A stretch of 64,000 nucleotides of DNA from assembly GCF_048020265.1 (NCBI RefSeq), contig NZ_CP171843.1:620001-684000 (forward strand). The letters are read 5' to 3'. This DNA is from Limnohabitans_A sp048020265. Lineage in GTDB: Bacteria; Pseudomonadota; Gammaproteobacteria; Burkholderiales; Burkholderiaceae_C. This document shows, piece after piece, positions 46,444 through 54,021 of the stretch. Position 1 is the first letter of the stretch, and every line of letters starts with the position of its first letter. Below the pieces are notes generated by a model, which was not told the origin of the DNA, did no database searches, and worked only from the letters and a program-made list of their open reading frames with translations. The translations under genes and the position numbers were made by a program.

Positions 46444-47162
46444 ACACCACGCAGATCAGCTTGGAAGCGGTGAGCGTGCAGCTGGGGGCACAAGCGGCCT
46501 TGACGGGTGTGAGCTTGCGCATCGCAGCGGGCGAGCGCGTGGCGCTGGTGGGCGCCAACGGTTCGGGCAAGAGCACTTTGCTGCGCACCTTGCATGGTTT
46601 GGTGCCCCCCACGCAGGGCGAGGTGTTGCAAGCGCCGGGCGTGCGCCAGGCCATGCTGTTCCAAAGGCCACATCTGCTGCGCCTGTCGGCCTTGAACAAT
46701 GTGGCGCTGGGTTTGTGGCTGGACCGCGTGCGCGGCTTGCGTTGGAGCGCTGCCCAAGCTTTGGCGCTGCAGGCTTTGCACCGCGTGGGTCTGCAGTCGG
46801 TGGCGCGGCAAAACGGCCGCCAGTTGTCGGGTGGGCAGCAGCAGCGCCTGGCCTTGGCACGCGCTTGGGCGCGTCAGCCCGATGTGCTGCTGCTGGATGA
46901 ACCTACCGCCAGCCTGGACCCGCACGCCAAACGCGAGGTCGAAGCTTTGATGGCCGAATTTGCCTGCAGCCAGGAGCGTCCGCTGACCCTGATCTGGGCC
47001 AGCCACAACCTGGGTCAGGTCAAGCGCTTGGCCACCCGCGTGGTTTATCTGGAGGGCGGTTGCGTGTTGGCCGACTTGCCTGTGGTTGATTTTTTCCATG
47101 CGGCGACGCTCGCGGCGCACAGCCCGGCCGCCCATGCTTTTGTTCAAGGTGAGCTTTCATGA
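46440..47162 (+). CDS. tupC: Tungstate ABC transporter ATPase
   Basis: This 240-residue single-domain ABC ATPase has Walker A GANGSGKST (about residue 38), signature LSGGQQQRLALA and Walker B VLLLDEPTASLD. There is no C-terminal molybdate-binding (MopI) domain as found in ModC, which agrees with the TupC type. Its start overlaps tupB and its stop overlaps tupA (ATGA at 47159-47162). Confidence 0.9.
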   Translation: MNTTQISLEAVSVQLGAQAALTGVSLRIAAGERVALVGANGSGKSTLLRTLHGLVPPTQGEVLQAPGVRQAMLFQRPHLLRLSALNNVALGLWLDRVRGLRWSAAQALALQALHRVGLQSVARQNGRQLSGGQQQRLALARAWARQPDVLLLDEPTASLDPHAKREVEALMAEFACSQERPLTLIWASHNLGQVKRLATRVVYLEGGCVLADLPVVDFFHAATLAAHSPAAHAFVQGELS

Positions 47163-47974
47163 ATTGCCAGTTTTTAACCGCACGCCGCATCTGGGTTGGC
47201 GTAGTCTGGGTCACCTGCTCGGTGTGGGCGCAAGCCCAGACCATTGTGATGTCGTCCACCACCTCGACCGAGCAATCGGGTTTGTTCGCGCATCTTTTGC
47301 CCGCTTTCAAAAAGGCCAGCGGGCTGGATGTGAAGGTGGTGGCGCTGGGCACGGGTCAGGCGCTGGACATGGCACGGCGTGGCGATGCCGATGTGGTGTT
47401 TGTGCACGACCAGGCCGCAGAGGAAAAGTTTGTGACCGATGGCTTTGGCCTCCAGCGCCAGAGCGTGATGTACAACGACTTTGTGATGATCGGCCCCAAA
47501 GCCGACCCTGCAGCCGTCAAGGGCAAAGACATCGTTTCGGCTTTGGCCAAGGTGTCGGCAAGCAACGCCGCTTTTGTCTCGCGGGGCGACAAGAGCGGCA
47601 CCCACGCAGCCGAATTGCGCTTTTGGAAAATGGCCAAGCTGTCCGATCAGAAAGGCAGCGGCTACAAAGAGTGCGGTTGCGGCATGGGCCCGGCACTCAA
47701 CATCGCGGCGTCTTCTGGCGCGTATGTCATGGCCGACCGCGCCACTTGGCTGAACTTCAAAAACCGGGCCGATCTGACCATTTTGGTAGAGGGTGACCAG
47801 CGCCTGTTCAATCAGTACGGCGTGATGGTGGTCAACCCCGCAAGGCACCCGCATGTCAAGCGGCTCGATGCGCAAAAGTTTGTGGACTGGATCACTTCGG
47901 CCGCAGGCCAGGGTGTGATTGCCCGCTACAAAATCGGCGGCGAGCAGCTGTTCTTTCCAAACGCAGGTCAGTGA
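47159..47974 (+). CDS. tupA: Tungstate-binding periplasmic protein
   Basis: This 271-residue receptor has a signal peptide ending near WAQA-Q and then TTSTEQSGL (residues 34-42), the oxyanion-binding loop typical of TupA. SRGDKSGTHAAELRFW is the second ligand loop. TupA proteins prefer tungstate over molybdate by orders of magnitude. The gene order B-C-A differs from the more common A-B-C. Its TGA directly abuts the stop codon of the convergent regulator. The aor operon just beyond supports tungsten as substrate. Confidence 0.92.
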   Translation: MNCQFLTARRIWVGVVWVTCSVWAQAQTIVMSSTTSTEQSGLFAHLLPAFKKASGLDVKVVALGTGQALDMARRGDADVVFVHDQAAEEKFVTDGFGLQRQSVMYNDFVMIGPKADPAAVKGKDIVSALAKVSASNAAFVSRGDKSGTHAAELRFWKMAKLSDQKGSGYKECGCGMGPALNIAASSGAYVMADRATWLNFKNRADLTILVEGDQRLFNQYGVMVVNPARHPHVKRLDAQKFVDWITSAAGQGVIARYKIGGEQLFFPNAGQ

Positions 47975-49099
47975 TCAGGCTTTGGGGGCGCTGAGTTTGC
48001 GGTAGACCGTGGCCCGGCTGATGCCCAATGCGCGTGCGGCTTCGGCCACATTGCCACGCGCCTGATTCACCGCCTCGCGGATCATGTCGGTTTGCAGATC
48101 CTTGAGGGGTTTGGCGCCAGCGCCGATCCGATGCGCTTGTGCTTTGGTCGGGGACGTTGGGGCCAAGCCACCAGGGCGCGAGGCCAATGTCTGCAAGCGC
48201 AGGCCAGACCACAGCGGCAGCTCTTGCGGCTGGGCTTGGCCGCTAGCGGTATCGAACAGGTTTTCCCAGGGCGAGGCAAACACCTCGCTGGCGTGCAGCC
48301 CCTGGCCGTGCGAGGTGGGTGACAAGGACAGCATTTGCCGCGCGGTGGGGTTGGCCCCCACTATTTGGCCGTCGGTGTCCAGGGTGAGCAAGCCATCGCT
48401 GTCGTCCCCAGGCTGATTGCCAGGCCAGTTCAGGCGCAGCACCAGTGCGTGCGATGTTGACAATAGCCAGCTGTTTTCGATGCTGCGGGCCGAGCGCCGT
48501 ACCAGGTGTTTCAGAGCCGGGCGCTCGGTGGTTTCGATGCCCGTGAGGTCGAGCATGCCTGCGCACAAGCCGTCGGGCCCGAACACAGGCGCACCCGCGC
48601 AGCTGTAAACACTGGTGTCCTGAAAAAAGTGCTCGCCCCTGTGCAGCCAGACCGGCTGCAACTCGGTCAAGGCGGCGCTGATGGCGGTGGTGCCCACGGC
48701 TTTTTCGGACAAATCCACGCCTACCCGGGCAATCACGTCGGCGCGGCGGTCTTGCCGGTCCACCGGACCGTGCACGTCGACCACGATGCCCTCGGCATTG
48801 GTCAATATGGCGAAGTAACGGATGTCGGCAATGGCCCGGGCCAGCTCCACCAGCACCGGCTGGGCTGCCTGCACCAGGGGGCGGCTGGCTTCCTGCACCC
48901 TGCGCATGTGCTGGGCCGAAATGGCCTCAAAGCCCACCGGTTGCCCTGGCTGCAGGCCCATGCCCAGGCAGCGCTGCCACGATTGGGCGATCCAGGGTGA
49001 AACACCAGCACCCTGGGCCTCAGCGCGTCCCTGAAAAACCAGTTGGCGAGCTTGTGCAATGCGGTCGATGCGGTCACCGGAGAGGGAGGTCAGGGACAT
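47975..49099 (-). CDS. AcoR-like GAF/Fis regulator lacking the AAA+ domain
   Basis: This 374-residue regulator has an AcoR-like N-terminus (VSPWIAQSWQRCLGMGL), a GAF-type sensor (about residues 75-210), a PAS-like segment (LLTLDTDGQIVGANPTARQM) and a C-terminal Fis helix-turn-helix (EAVNQARGNVAEAARALGIS). Full-length AcoR proteins of about 640 residues have a sigma-54 AAA+ domain with a GAFTGA loop; none is present here, and no frameshift is evident. It probably works on sigma-70 promoters. It is divergent from aorA, so it is the likely regulator of the aor operon. Confidence 0.85.
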   Translation of the reverse strand: MSLTSLSGDRIDRIAQARQLVFQGRAEAQGAGVSPWIAQSWQRCLGMGLQPGQPVGFEAISAQHMRRVQEASRPLVQAAQPVLVELARAIADIRYFAILTNAEGIVVDVHGPVDRQDRRADVIARVGVDLSEKAVGTTAISAALTELQPVWLHRGEHFFQDTSVYSCAGAPVFGPDGLCAGMLDLTGIETTERPALKHLVRRSARSIENSWLLSTSHALVLRLNWPGNQPGDDSDGLLTLDTDGQIVGANPTARQMLSLSPTSHGQGLHASEVFASPWENLFDTASGQAQPQELPLWSGLRLQTLASRPGGLAPTSPTKAQAHRIGAGAKPLKDLQTDMIREAVNQARGNVAEAARALGISRATVYRKLSAPKA

Positions 49100-49133
49100 G
49101 TCAGGTGTGTATCAAGCTGAGAATTTTTGCGTC

Positions 49134-49154
49134 AACCCTGCCAAACCTAGGGTT
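49134..49154. promoter_or_regulatory. Candidate operator in the regulator-aorA spacer
   Basis: AACCCT-N9-AGGGTT is a perfect 6-bp inverted repeat in the 153-bp divergent spacer, about 98 bases upstream of aorA. It is the clearest symmetrical site there and may bind the adjacent GAF/Fis protein. No canonical sigma-54 promoter is present. Confidence 0.4.
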
Positions 49155-49252
49155 AATCCGCATCGGTTTGCCGGGTTGCGCCACAACAATGGCTTTGCAT
49201 TCTGATTCATAAGCGCGGCCTTGAAAAGTCCGCCACACCACAGGAGATACTC

Positions 49253-49729
49253 ATGCAGAAAGTCCTGCACATCAACCCGGACAAATGTACCGGCTGCTTG
49301 CAGTGCGAAATGGCCTGTTCTTTCGAGAACTACGGCACTTACGCCACCTCCAAATCGCGCATCAAGGTGTTCGACTTCCACCACACCGGCAAAAAAGTGC
49401 CCTACACCTGCACCCAGTGCGACGAAGCCTGGTGCCTGCACGCCTGCCCTGTGGAAGCCATCACCGTGGACAAAGCCACCGGCGCCAAAGTGGTCAATGA
49501 GTCCACTTGCGTGGGCTGCAAGGTCTGCACCATCGCCTGCCCATTCGGCACCATCAACTACGTGCAAGAGACCGGCAAGGTGCAAAAGTGCGACCTGTGC
49601 GGTGGCGATCCGGCTTGCGTCGAGGCTTGCCCTACCGGCGCCATCACCTTCGTAGACGCCAACTGGACCGGCATCGACAAGATGAAGCAGTGGGCCGACA
49701 AGTTGGGCAATCAGCCCTCTGCCGCTTAA
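49253..49729 (+). CDS. aorA: AOR electron-transfer subunit with four [4Fe-4S] sites
   Basis: This 158-residue polyferredoxin has sixteen cysteines in four groups. They are C12/15/18/22, C53/56/61/65, C86/89/92/96 and C113/116/122/126, matching a HycB/AorA-type carrier with four [4Fe-4S] clusters. It lacks a Tat signal, so it is cytoplasmic. In the characterised Aromatoleum enzyme, AorA links the tungsten subunit AorB to the flavin subunit AorC and can stack into filaments. AGGAGATA precedes the ATG, and aorB follows after 25 bases. Confidence 0.92.
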   Translation: MQKVLHINPDKCTGCLQCEMACSFENYGTYATSKSRIKVFDFHHTGKKVPYTCTQCDEAWCLHACPVEAITVDKATGAKVVNESTCVGCKVCTIACPFGTINYVQETGKVQKCDLCGGDPACVEACPTGAITFVDANWTGIDKMKQWADKLGNQPSAA

Positions 49730-49754
49730 TTCACCACCCATAAGGAGCTTCAAC

Positions 49755-51602
49755 ATGTCTTGGGCTGGAAAAATCCTCCGCGTCAACCTCACGGCTGGCA
49801 CCGTCAAATCCGAACCGCTGAACATGGAGTGGGCGCGTGCCTACATTGGTTCGCGCGGTCTGGGCAGCAAATACCTGATCAACGAAGTCGACCCCAAGGT
49901 CGACCCGCTGTCGGCTGATAACAAAATCATCTGGGCCACTGGCCCACTGACCGGCACCATGGCCTCCACCGGGGGCCGCTACACCGTCATCACCAAAGGC
50001 CCGCTGACTGGCGCTATTGCTTGCTCCAACTCGGGCGGTTATTGGGGTGCCGAGCTGAAGATGGCCGGTTGGGACATGATCATTTTTGAAGGCGCATCGG
50101 CCAAGCCGGTGTACCTCTACATCAACGACGACGTGGCCGAGCTGCGCGATGCTTCGCACCTGTGGGGCCAAAGCGTCTGGAAAACCGAAGAGGTCCTCAA
50201 AACCAGCTTGCAAGATCCGCTGCTGCGTGTCTCGAGCATTGGCAAGGCCGGTGAAAACAAGGTCTTGTACGCCGCCGTGGTGAACGATCTGCACCGTGCG
50301 GCTGGCCGCTCAGGCGTGGGCGCCGTGATGGGCAGCAAGAACCTCAAGGCCATTGCCGTGCGCGGCACCAAGGGCGTGGGCAATATCCGCGACCCCAAGG
50401 CCTTCATGAAGGTGACCTTCGAGAAGAAGAAAATCCTCGCCGAAAACGCCGTGACCGGCCAGGGTCTGCCCGCTTATGGCACCCAGGTGCTGATGAACGT
50501 GATCAACGAGATGGGTGCTTTGCCCACCCGCAACCACCGCGACGTGCAGTTCGAGGGTGCGAAAGACATCTCCGCCGAAGCCATGGGCACACCGCGCGAG
50601 ACCGACGGCAAGAAGCACCTGGTGACCAACCAGGCCTGCTTCGGCTGCACCATCGCTTGCGGCCGCATCAGCAAGATGGACGAAGGCCATTTCACCGTAC
50701 AAAACAAGCCGCAATACTGGGGCGCCAACGGCGGCCTGGAATACGAAGCGGCCTGGGCGCTGGGCGCGGCCAACGGCGTGAAAGACCTGGAAGCCTTGCA
50801 GTACGCCAACATGCTGTGCAACGAAGAAGGCTTTGACCCGATCAGCTTCGGTGCCACCGTGGGCGCGGTCATGGAGCTGTACGAGATGGGCGTGCTGACC
50901 CAAGAGCAGCTGGGCATCGACGCCAAGTTCGGCTCGGCCCAGGCGCTGGCGCACTTTGCAGAAATCACCGCCAAGGGTGAAGGCTTCGGTGTCGAGATTG
51001 GCCAAGGCTCCAAGCGCCTGACTGCCAAGTACGGTCACCCCGATTTGTCGATGAGCGTCAAGGGCCAGGAATTCCCGGCTTATGACGGCCGCTCGATCCA
51101 GGGCATTGGCTTGGCGTATGCCACTTCCAACCGCGGTGCTTGCCACCTGCGCGGCTACACCATCGCGTCCGAAGTGCTGGGTATCCCGGTCAAGACCGAC
51201 CCACTGGAGCACGAAGGCAAGCCTGAGCTGGTCAAGGCTTTCCAGGACGCGACCGCTGCTTTCGACTCGTCCGGTCTGTGCGTGTTCACCACCTTTGCCT
51301 GGGGTGTGGCCGATTTGGCACCTCAACTGCAAGCCGCGTGCGACGATGCTTACACCACCGAAGAGTTGGAAAAAATTGGCGAGCGCATCTGGAACATGGA
51401 GCGCGAGTTCAACAACGCCGCGGGCTTTACCAAGGCCGACGACAGCCTGCCCAAGCGCCTCTTGACCGAAGCCGCCAAAACCGGCCCGTCCAAAGGCAAG
51501 GTGAGCATGCTGCCCGAGATGCTGCCCAAGTACTACGCCGCCCGTGGTTGGGACAGCGAAGGCCGCCCCACGGCCGAGACCAAGGCGCGTCTGAGCCTTT
51601 GA
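49755..51602 (+). CDS. aorB: Tungsten-containing aldehyde:ferredoxin oxidoreductase, catalytic subunit
   Basis: This 615-residue member of the AOR family oxidises aldehydes to acids and can run in reverse. It would bind a tungsten bis-pyranopterin and one [4Fe-4S] cluster: C295-x2-C298-x3-C302 and C509 fit the ligand spacing of Pyrococcus AOR. Family signatures include GSRGLGSKYL, ATGPLTGTMASTGGRY, KGPLTGAIACSNSGG and AAGRSGVGAVMGSKNLKA. It has an AAGGAG site and is closely linked to aorA. The tupBCA genes 1.8 kb away support tungsten. Confidence 0.95.
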   Translation: MSWAGKILRVNLTAGTVKSEPLNMEWARAYIGSRGLGSKYLINEVDPKVDPLSADNKIIWATGPLTGTMASTGGRYTVITKGPLTGAIACSNSGGYWGAELKMAGWDMIIFEGASAKPVYLYINDDVAELRDASHLWGQSVWKTEEVLKTSLQDPLLRVSSIGKAGENKVLYAAVVNDLHRAAGRSGVGAVMGSKNLKAIAVRGTKGVGNIRDPKAFMKVTFEKKKILAENAVTGQGLPAYGTQVLMNVINEMGALPTRNHRDVQFEGAKDISAEAMGTPRETDGKKHLVTNQACFGCTIACGRISKMDEGHFTVQNKPQYWGANGGLEYEAAWALGAANGVKDLEALQYANMLCNEEGFDPISFGATVGAVMELYEMGVLTQEQLGIDAKFGSAQALAHFAEITAKGEGFGVEIGQGSKRLTAKYGHPDLSMSVKGQEFPAYDGRSIQGIGLAYATSNRGACHLRGYTIASEVLGIPVKTDPLEHEGKPELVKAFQDATAAFDSSGLCVFTTFAWGVADLAPQLQAACDDAYTTEELEKIGERIWNMEREFNNAAGFTKADDSLPKRLLTEAAKTGPSKGKVSMLPEMLPKYYAARGWDSEGRPTAETKARLSL

Positions 51603-51636
51603 GGTGGCAGCCCGCTGCGCTGGCCTTGACCTGTAT

Positions 51637-51662
51637 GTCATCGCAAGCGCAGCGTGGCAACC
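51637..51662. repeat. Half-copy of a REP-like repeat between aorB and aorC
   Basis: GTCATCGCAAGCGCAGCG, continued by TGGCAACC, matches one arm of the palindromic element in uvrD at 26659-26685 with few changes. The opposite arm is absent. It lies in the 118-bp gap between aorB and aorC. Confidence 0.6.
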
Positions 51663-51679
51663 TCGTCTTTCTTCTTTTC

Positions 51680-51699
51680 CAGCGGCCCTCGGGCCGCTG
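51680..51699. other. Intercistronic hairpin between aorB and aorC
   Basis: CAGCGGCC-CTCG-GGCCGCTG is a strong stem with a four-base loop and no T-run, located 22 bases before aorC. It is more likely an mRNA stability or processing element than a terminator. It could lower aorC expression relative to aorAB. Confidence 0.6.
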
Positions 51700-51720
51700 C
51701 CTGTTTCCGGAGTCTGATCC

Positions 51721-53001
51721 ATGACCCATCACCTTATCCTGGGTGCCGGCCCCGCCGGTGTCATCGCCGCCGAGACCCTGCGCAAGCACGCCCCGAACGA
51801 CTCCATCACGCTGGTAGGCGACGAGTCCGATGCGCCTTACTCGCGCATGGCCATCCCCTACCTCTTGATCGGCAACATTGACGAACGCGGCACCTACCTG
51901 CGCAAGAGCGATTCGCACTTTGACGATTTGCGCATTACCCAGGTCAAGGCCAAGGTAACCCGGGTTGACTCGGCGGGCAAAACCGTGCAACTGGACAACG
52001 GCCAGTCGATCACTTTTGACAAGCTCTTGATCGCCACCGGCTCGCACCCGGTGCGCCCGCCCATTACGGGCATGGACTTGCCTGGTGTGCATCCGTGCTG
52101 GACTTTGGAAGATGCCCGCGCCATCCAGGCCCTGGCCAAGCCGGGTGCCCGCGTGTTGCAAATGGGTGCGGGTTTCATTGGCTGCATCATCATGGAAGCG
52201 CTGGCCGTGCGTGGCGTCAAGCTCAGCGTGGTAGAGATGGGCGACCGCATGGTGCCGCGCATGATGGGTCCGGTCGCTGGCGGCATGATCCGAGATTGGT
52301 GTGAGGCCAAGGGTGTCCAGGTCTTCACCGGCACCAAGGTCGAAGCCATTTCTGCCGGTGGCACAGGCCTGCAGGTCAAGCTGTCCAACGGTCAGACGGT
52401 CGAGGCCGATCTGGTCATCAGCGCCACGGGCGTGCGCCCGGCCATCGGCTTCTTGAAGGACAGCGGAATCACCTGCCTGCAAGGCGTCTTGACGGACCAG
52501 CACCTGCAAACCAATGTGCCCGGCATTTACGCCGCGGGCGACTGCGCCGAAGCTTTTGACCTGGTCAGCGGCAAAACCATTGTGAGCGCCATCCAGCCCA
52601 ACGCGGCCGAGCAGGCCCGCGTGGCCGCGCTCAACATGTTGGGCCAAAAGACCGAACTCAAAGGCGTCACGCAAATCAACGTGCTCGACACTCTGGGGCT
52701 GATCTCGACCAGCTTTGGCAACTGGGAAGGCGTTGCCGGTGGCCAGTCGGCCGTGTTGACCGACAAAGCCGCCGGACGGCACCTGAGCCTGCAGTTCAAG
52801 GACGACGTGATGGTGGGTTGCAACAGCGTGGGCTGGACCGAGCACGTGGGCGTGATGCGCGGCCTGGTGGAAGGTCAAATCCATTTGGGCGACTGGAAAG
52901 ACCGGTTGATGCAGGACCCCACGAAGCTGATGGACGCCTACCTGGACTGCGCTCAAGGACAAGGCCGCTGGAGCGGGGCAGCCGATGCCCGCCGCCGATG
53001 A
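51721..53001 (+). CDS. aorC: AOR flavoprotein subunit (NAD-dependent FAD oxidoreductase)
   Basis: This 426-residue pyridine-nucleotide-disulfide-type oxidoreductase lacks a redox disulfide. GAGPAG (residues 8-13) is the FAD dinucleotide fold and GAGFIG (about residue 149) the NAD fold; ATGVRP and YAAGDCAEA are typical of the family. It would pass electrons from AorA to NAD. Its N-terminus is cytoplasmic, with no signal. It follows aorB after a 118-bp gap that contains a repeat arm and a hairpin, so it may be less abundant than AorA and AorB. Confidence 0.92.
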   Translation: MTHHLILGAGPAGVIAAETLRKHAPNDSITLVGDESDAPYSRMAIPYLLIGNIDERGTYLRKSDSHFDDLRITQVKAKVTRVDSAGKTVQLDNGQSITFDKLLIATGSHPVRPPITGMDLPGVHPCWTLEDARAIQALAKPGARVLQMGAGFIGCIIMEALAVRGVKLSVVEMGDRMVPRMMGPVAGGMIRDWCEAKGVQVFTGTKVEAISAGGTGLQVKLSNGQTVEADLVISATGVRPAIGFLKDSGITCLQGVLTDQHLQTNVPGIYAAGDCAEAFDLVSGKTIVSAIQPNAAEQARVAALNMLGQKTELKGVTQINVLDTLGLISTSFGNWEGVAGGQSAVLTDKAAGRHLSLQFKDDVMVGCNSVGWTEHVGVMRGLVEGQIHLGDWKDRLMQDPTKLMDAYLDCAQGQGRWSGAADARRR

Positions 53002-53031
53002 GGTGATGGCCACTGAGGTCACAATCTGCGC

Positions 53032-53286
53032 ATGAACATCACTTTCAAACTGTTTGCCACGCTGACCGATTATTTGCCTGCCGAAGCGCGGCGCAGCAAC
53101 CAGGTCACGCTGGATGTTGCGCTGGATGCCAGCATCAGCCAGATCATCGAGCCCTATGGCATGCCGCCCAAGCTGGTGCATCTGGTGCTGGTGAACGGCA
53201 AATATATCGCGCCCGAAGACCGGGGCACCACCACTTTGACCGAAGGCGACGTGTTGGCCATCTGGCCACCGGTGGCGGGGGGCTGA
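53032..53286 (+). CDS. aorD: MoaD/ThiS-like sulfur carrier of the aor operon
   Basis: This 84-residue ubiquitin-fold protein ends in GG (PPVAGG), the conjugatable tail of MoaD proteins that donate sulfur for molybdopterin dithiolene formation. Having its own copy next to aorC suggests a dedicated role in tungstopterin assembly. It begins 30 bases after the aorC stop and ends eight bases before the next gene. The aorD name follows the Aromatoleum gene order and is less certain than the fold. Confidence 0.88.
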   Translation: MNITFKLFATLTDYLPAEARRSNQVTLDVALDASISQIIEPYGMPPKLVHLVLVNGKYIAPEDRGTTTLTEGDVLAIWPPVAGG

Positions 53287-53294
53287 AGCCGCGC

Positions 53295-53594
53295 ATGCAA
53301 TCGAGCTACGCCGAGCAATTTCAGCGCGATATGGGCTGCACCGAGTCCGAGTGGCTGGGCTGGCTGCCCGCCGCCATGGGCGACTGCCCCTGGCAGCGCA
53401 CCGCCAGCACCGCTGTGGTCACCATTGGCCCAGGCCGCTTGCGCCTGCGCTGGCAAGTCATGCCGCCGCGCGTGATCGCGCTCATGCGCATGCCGGTGCT
53501 GCGGGTGAATTTTGAGTTTGAAGGTTTGGATGCCGATCAGCGCTATGTCTTCATGAAGCGCTTCGACTTGTACATGCAGCGCGGGGGCGGTTGA
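53295..53594 (+). CDS. Small aor-operon protein of unknown function
   Basis: This 99-residue soluble protein ends in QRGGG. A central block (PWQRTASTAVVTIGPGRLRL) is rich in beta structure, and the C-terminal part reads VLRVNFEFEGLDADQRYVF, then MKRFDLYMQ. It follows the MoaD-like gene by eight bases, so it belongs to the operon. I do not recognise a family. Its position suggests a maturation or assembly factor; the terminal glycines recall a ubiquitin-like tail, but the protein has no other MoaD signature. Confidence 0.72.
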   Translation: MQSSYAEQFQRDMGCTESEWLGWLPAAMGDCPWQRTASTAVVTIGPGRLRLRWQVMPPRVIALMRMPVLRVNFEFEGLDADQRYVFMKRFDLYMQRGGG

Positions 53595-53598
53595 CCCG

Positions 53599-53988
53599 TC
53601 ACCGTACCCACAAGAGCTCCACCGTCTTGAGGCCCAGCAGCGTGAGGGCGAGCGAGCCGAACAGGTGCAGCGAAGCTGTGCCAAGCGCCAATGCCAAGCG
53701 CCCTTGCTGCAGCATGGTCACCACTTCGGCCGAGAAGCTGGAAAACGTGGTCAGCGCCCCCAGAAAACCGGTGACCAGGGCCAGCCGCCAGACCGGGTCG
53801 AGTTCGGGCAGTTGCTGGAACACCCCCACGCACACGCCCACCAAGTAGCCGCCGATCAGGTTGGCCGCCAGCGTGCCCCAAGGCAGCAGACCCGCTGCGG
53901 CACTGCTGGGGTTGAGCCAGAGACCCAGTTGCCAGCGCGACAGCGCACCCACACAGGCGCCAAGGCAGATCGCGATCACCGTGAGCAT
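53599..53988 (-). CDS. crcB: Fluoride exporter CrcB/Fluc
   Basis: This 129-residue dimeric dual-topology fluoride channel has four helices. LAANLIGGYLVG and GFLGALTTFSSFSAE are the family signature, including the Phe-rich fluoride pathway and the central sodium-site region. It converges on the aor operon with a four-base gap. It lies 33 bases downstream of rdgC on the same strand, and no fluoride riboswitch is present in that short gap. Confidence 0.94.
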   Translation of the reverse strand: MLTVIAICLGACVGALSRWQLGLWLNPSSAAAGLLPWGTLAANLIGGYLVGVCVGVFQQLPELDPVWRLALVTGFLGALTTFSSFSAEVVTMLQQGRLALALGTASLHLFGSLALTLLGLKTVELLWVR

Positions 53989-54021
53989 GGGGCGGGTCCT
54001 TTCGGCTGGGACTAGGCGTGG

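Noticed and set aside
49165..49179. Possible sigma-54 promoter upstream of aorA
   Set aside because: GG and GC are separated by 11 bases rather than 10, and the neighbouring regulator lacks the sigma-54 activation domain.
53989..54021. Fluoride riboswitch before crcB
   Set aside because: Only 33 bases separate crcB from rdgC, and no riboswitch core is visible there.
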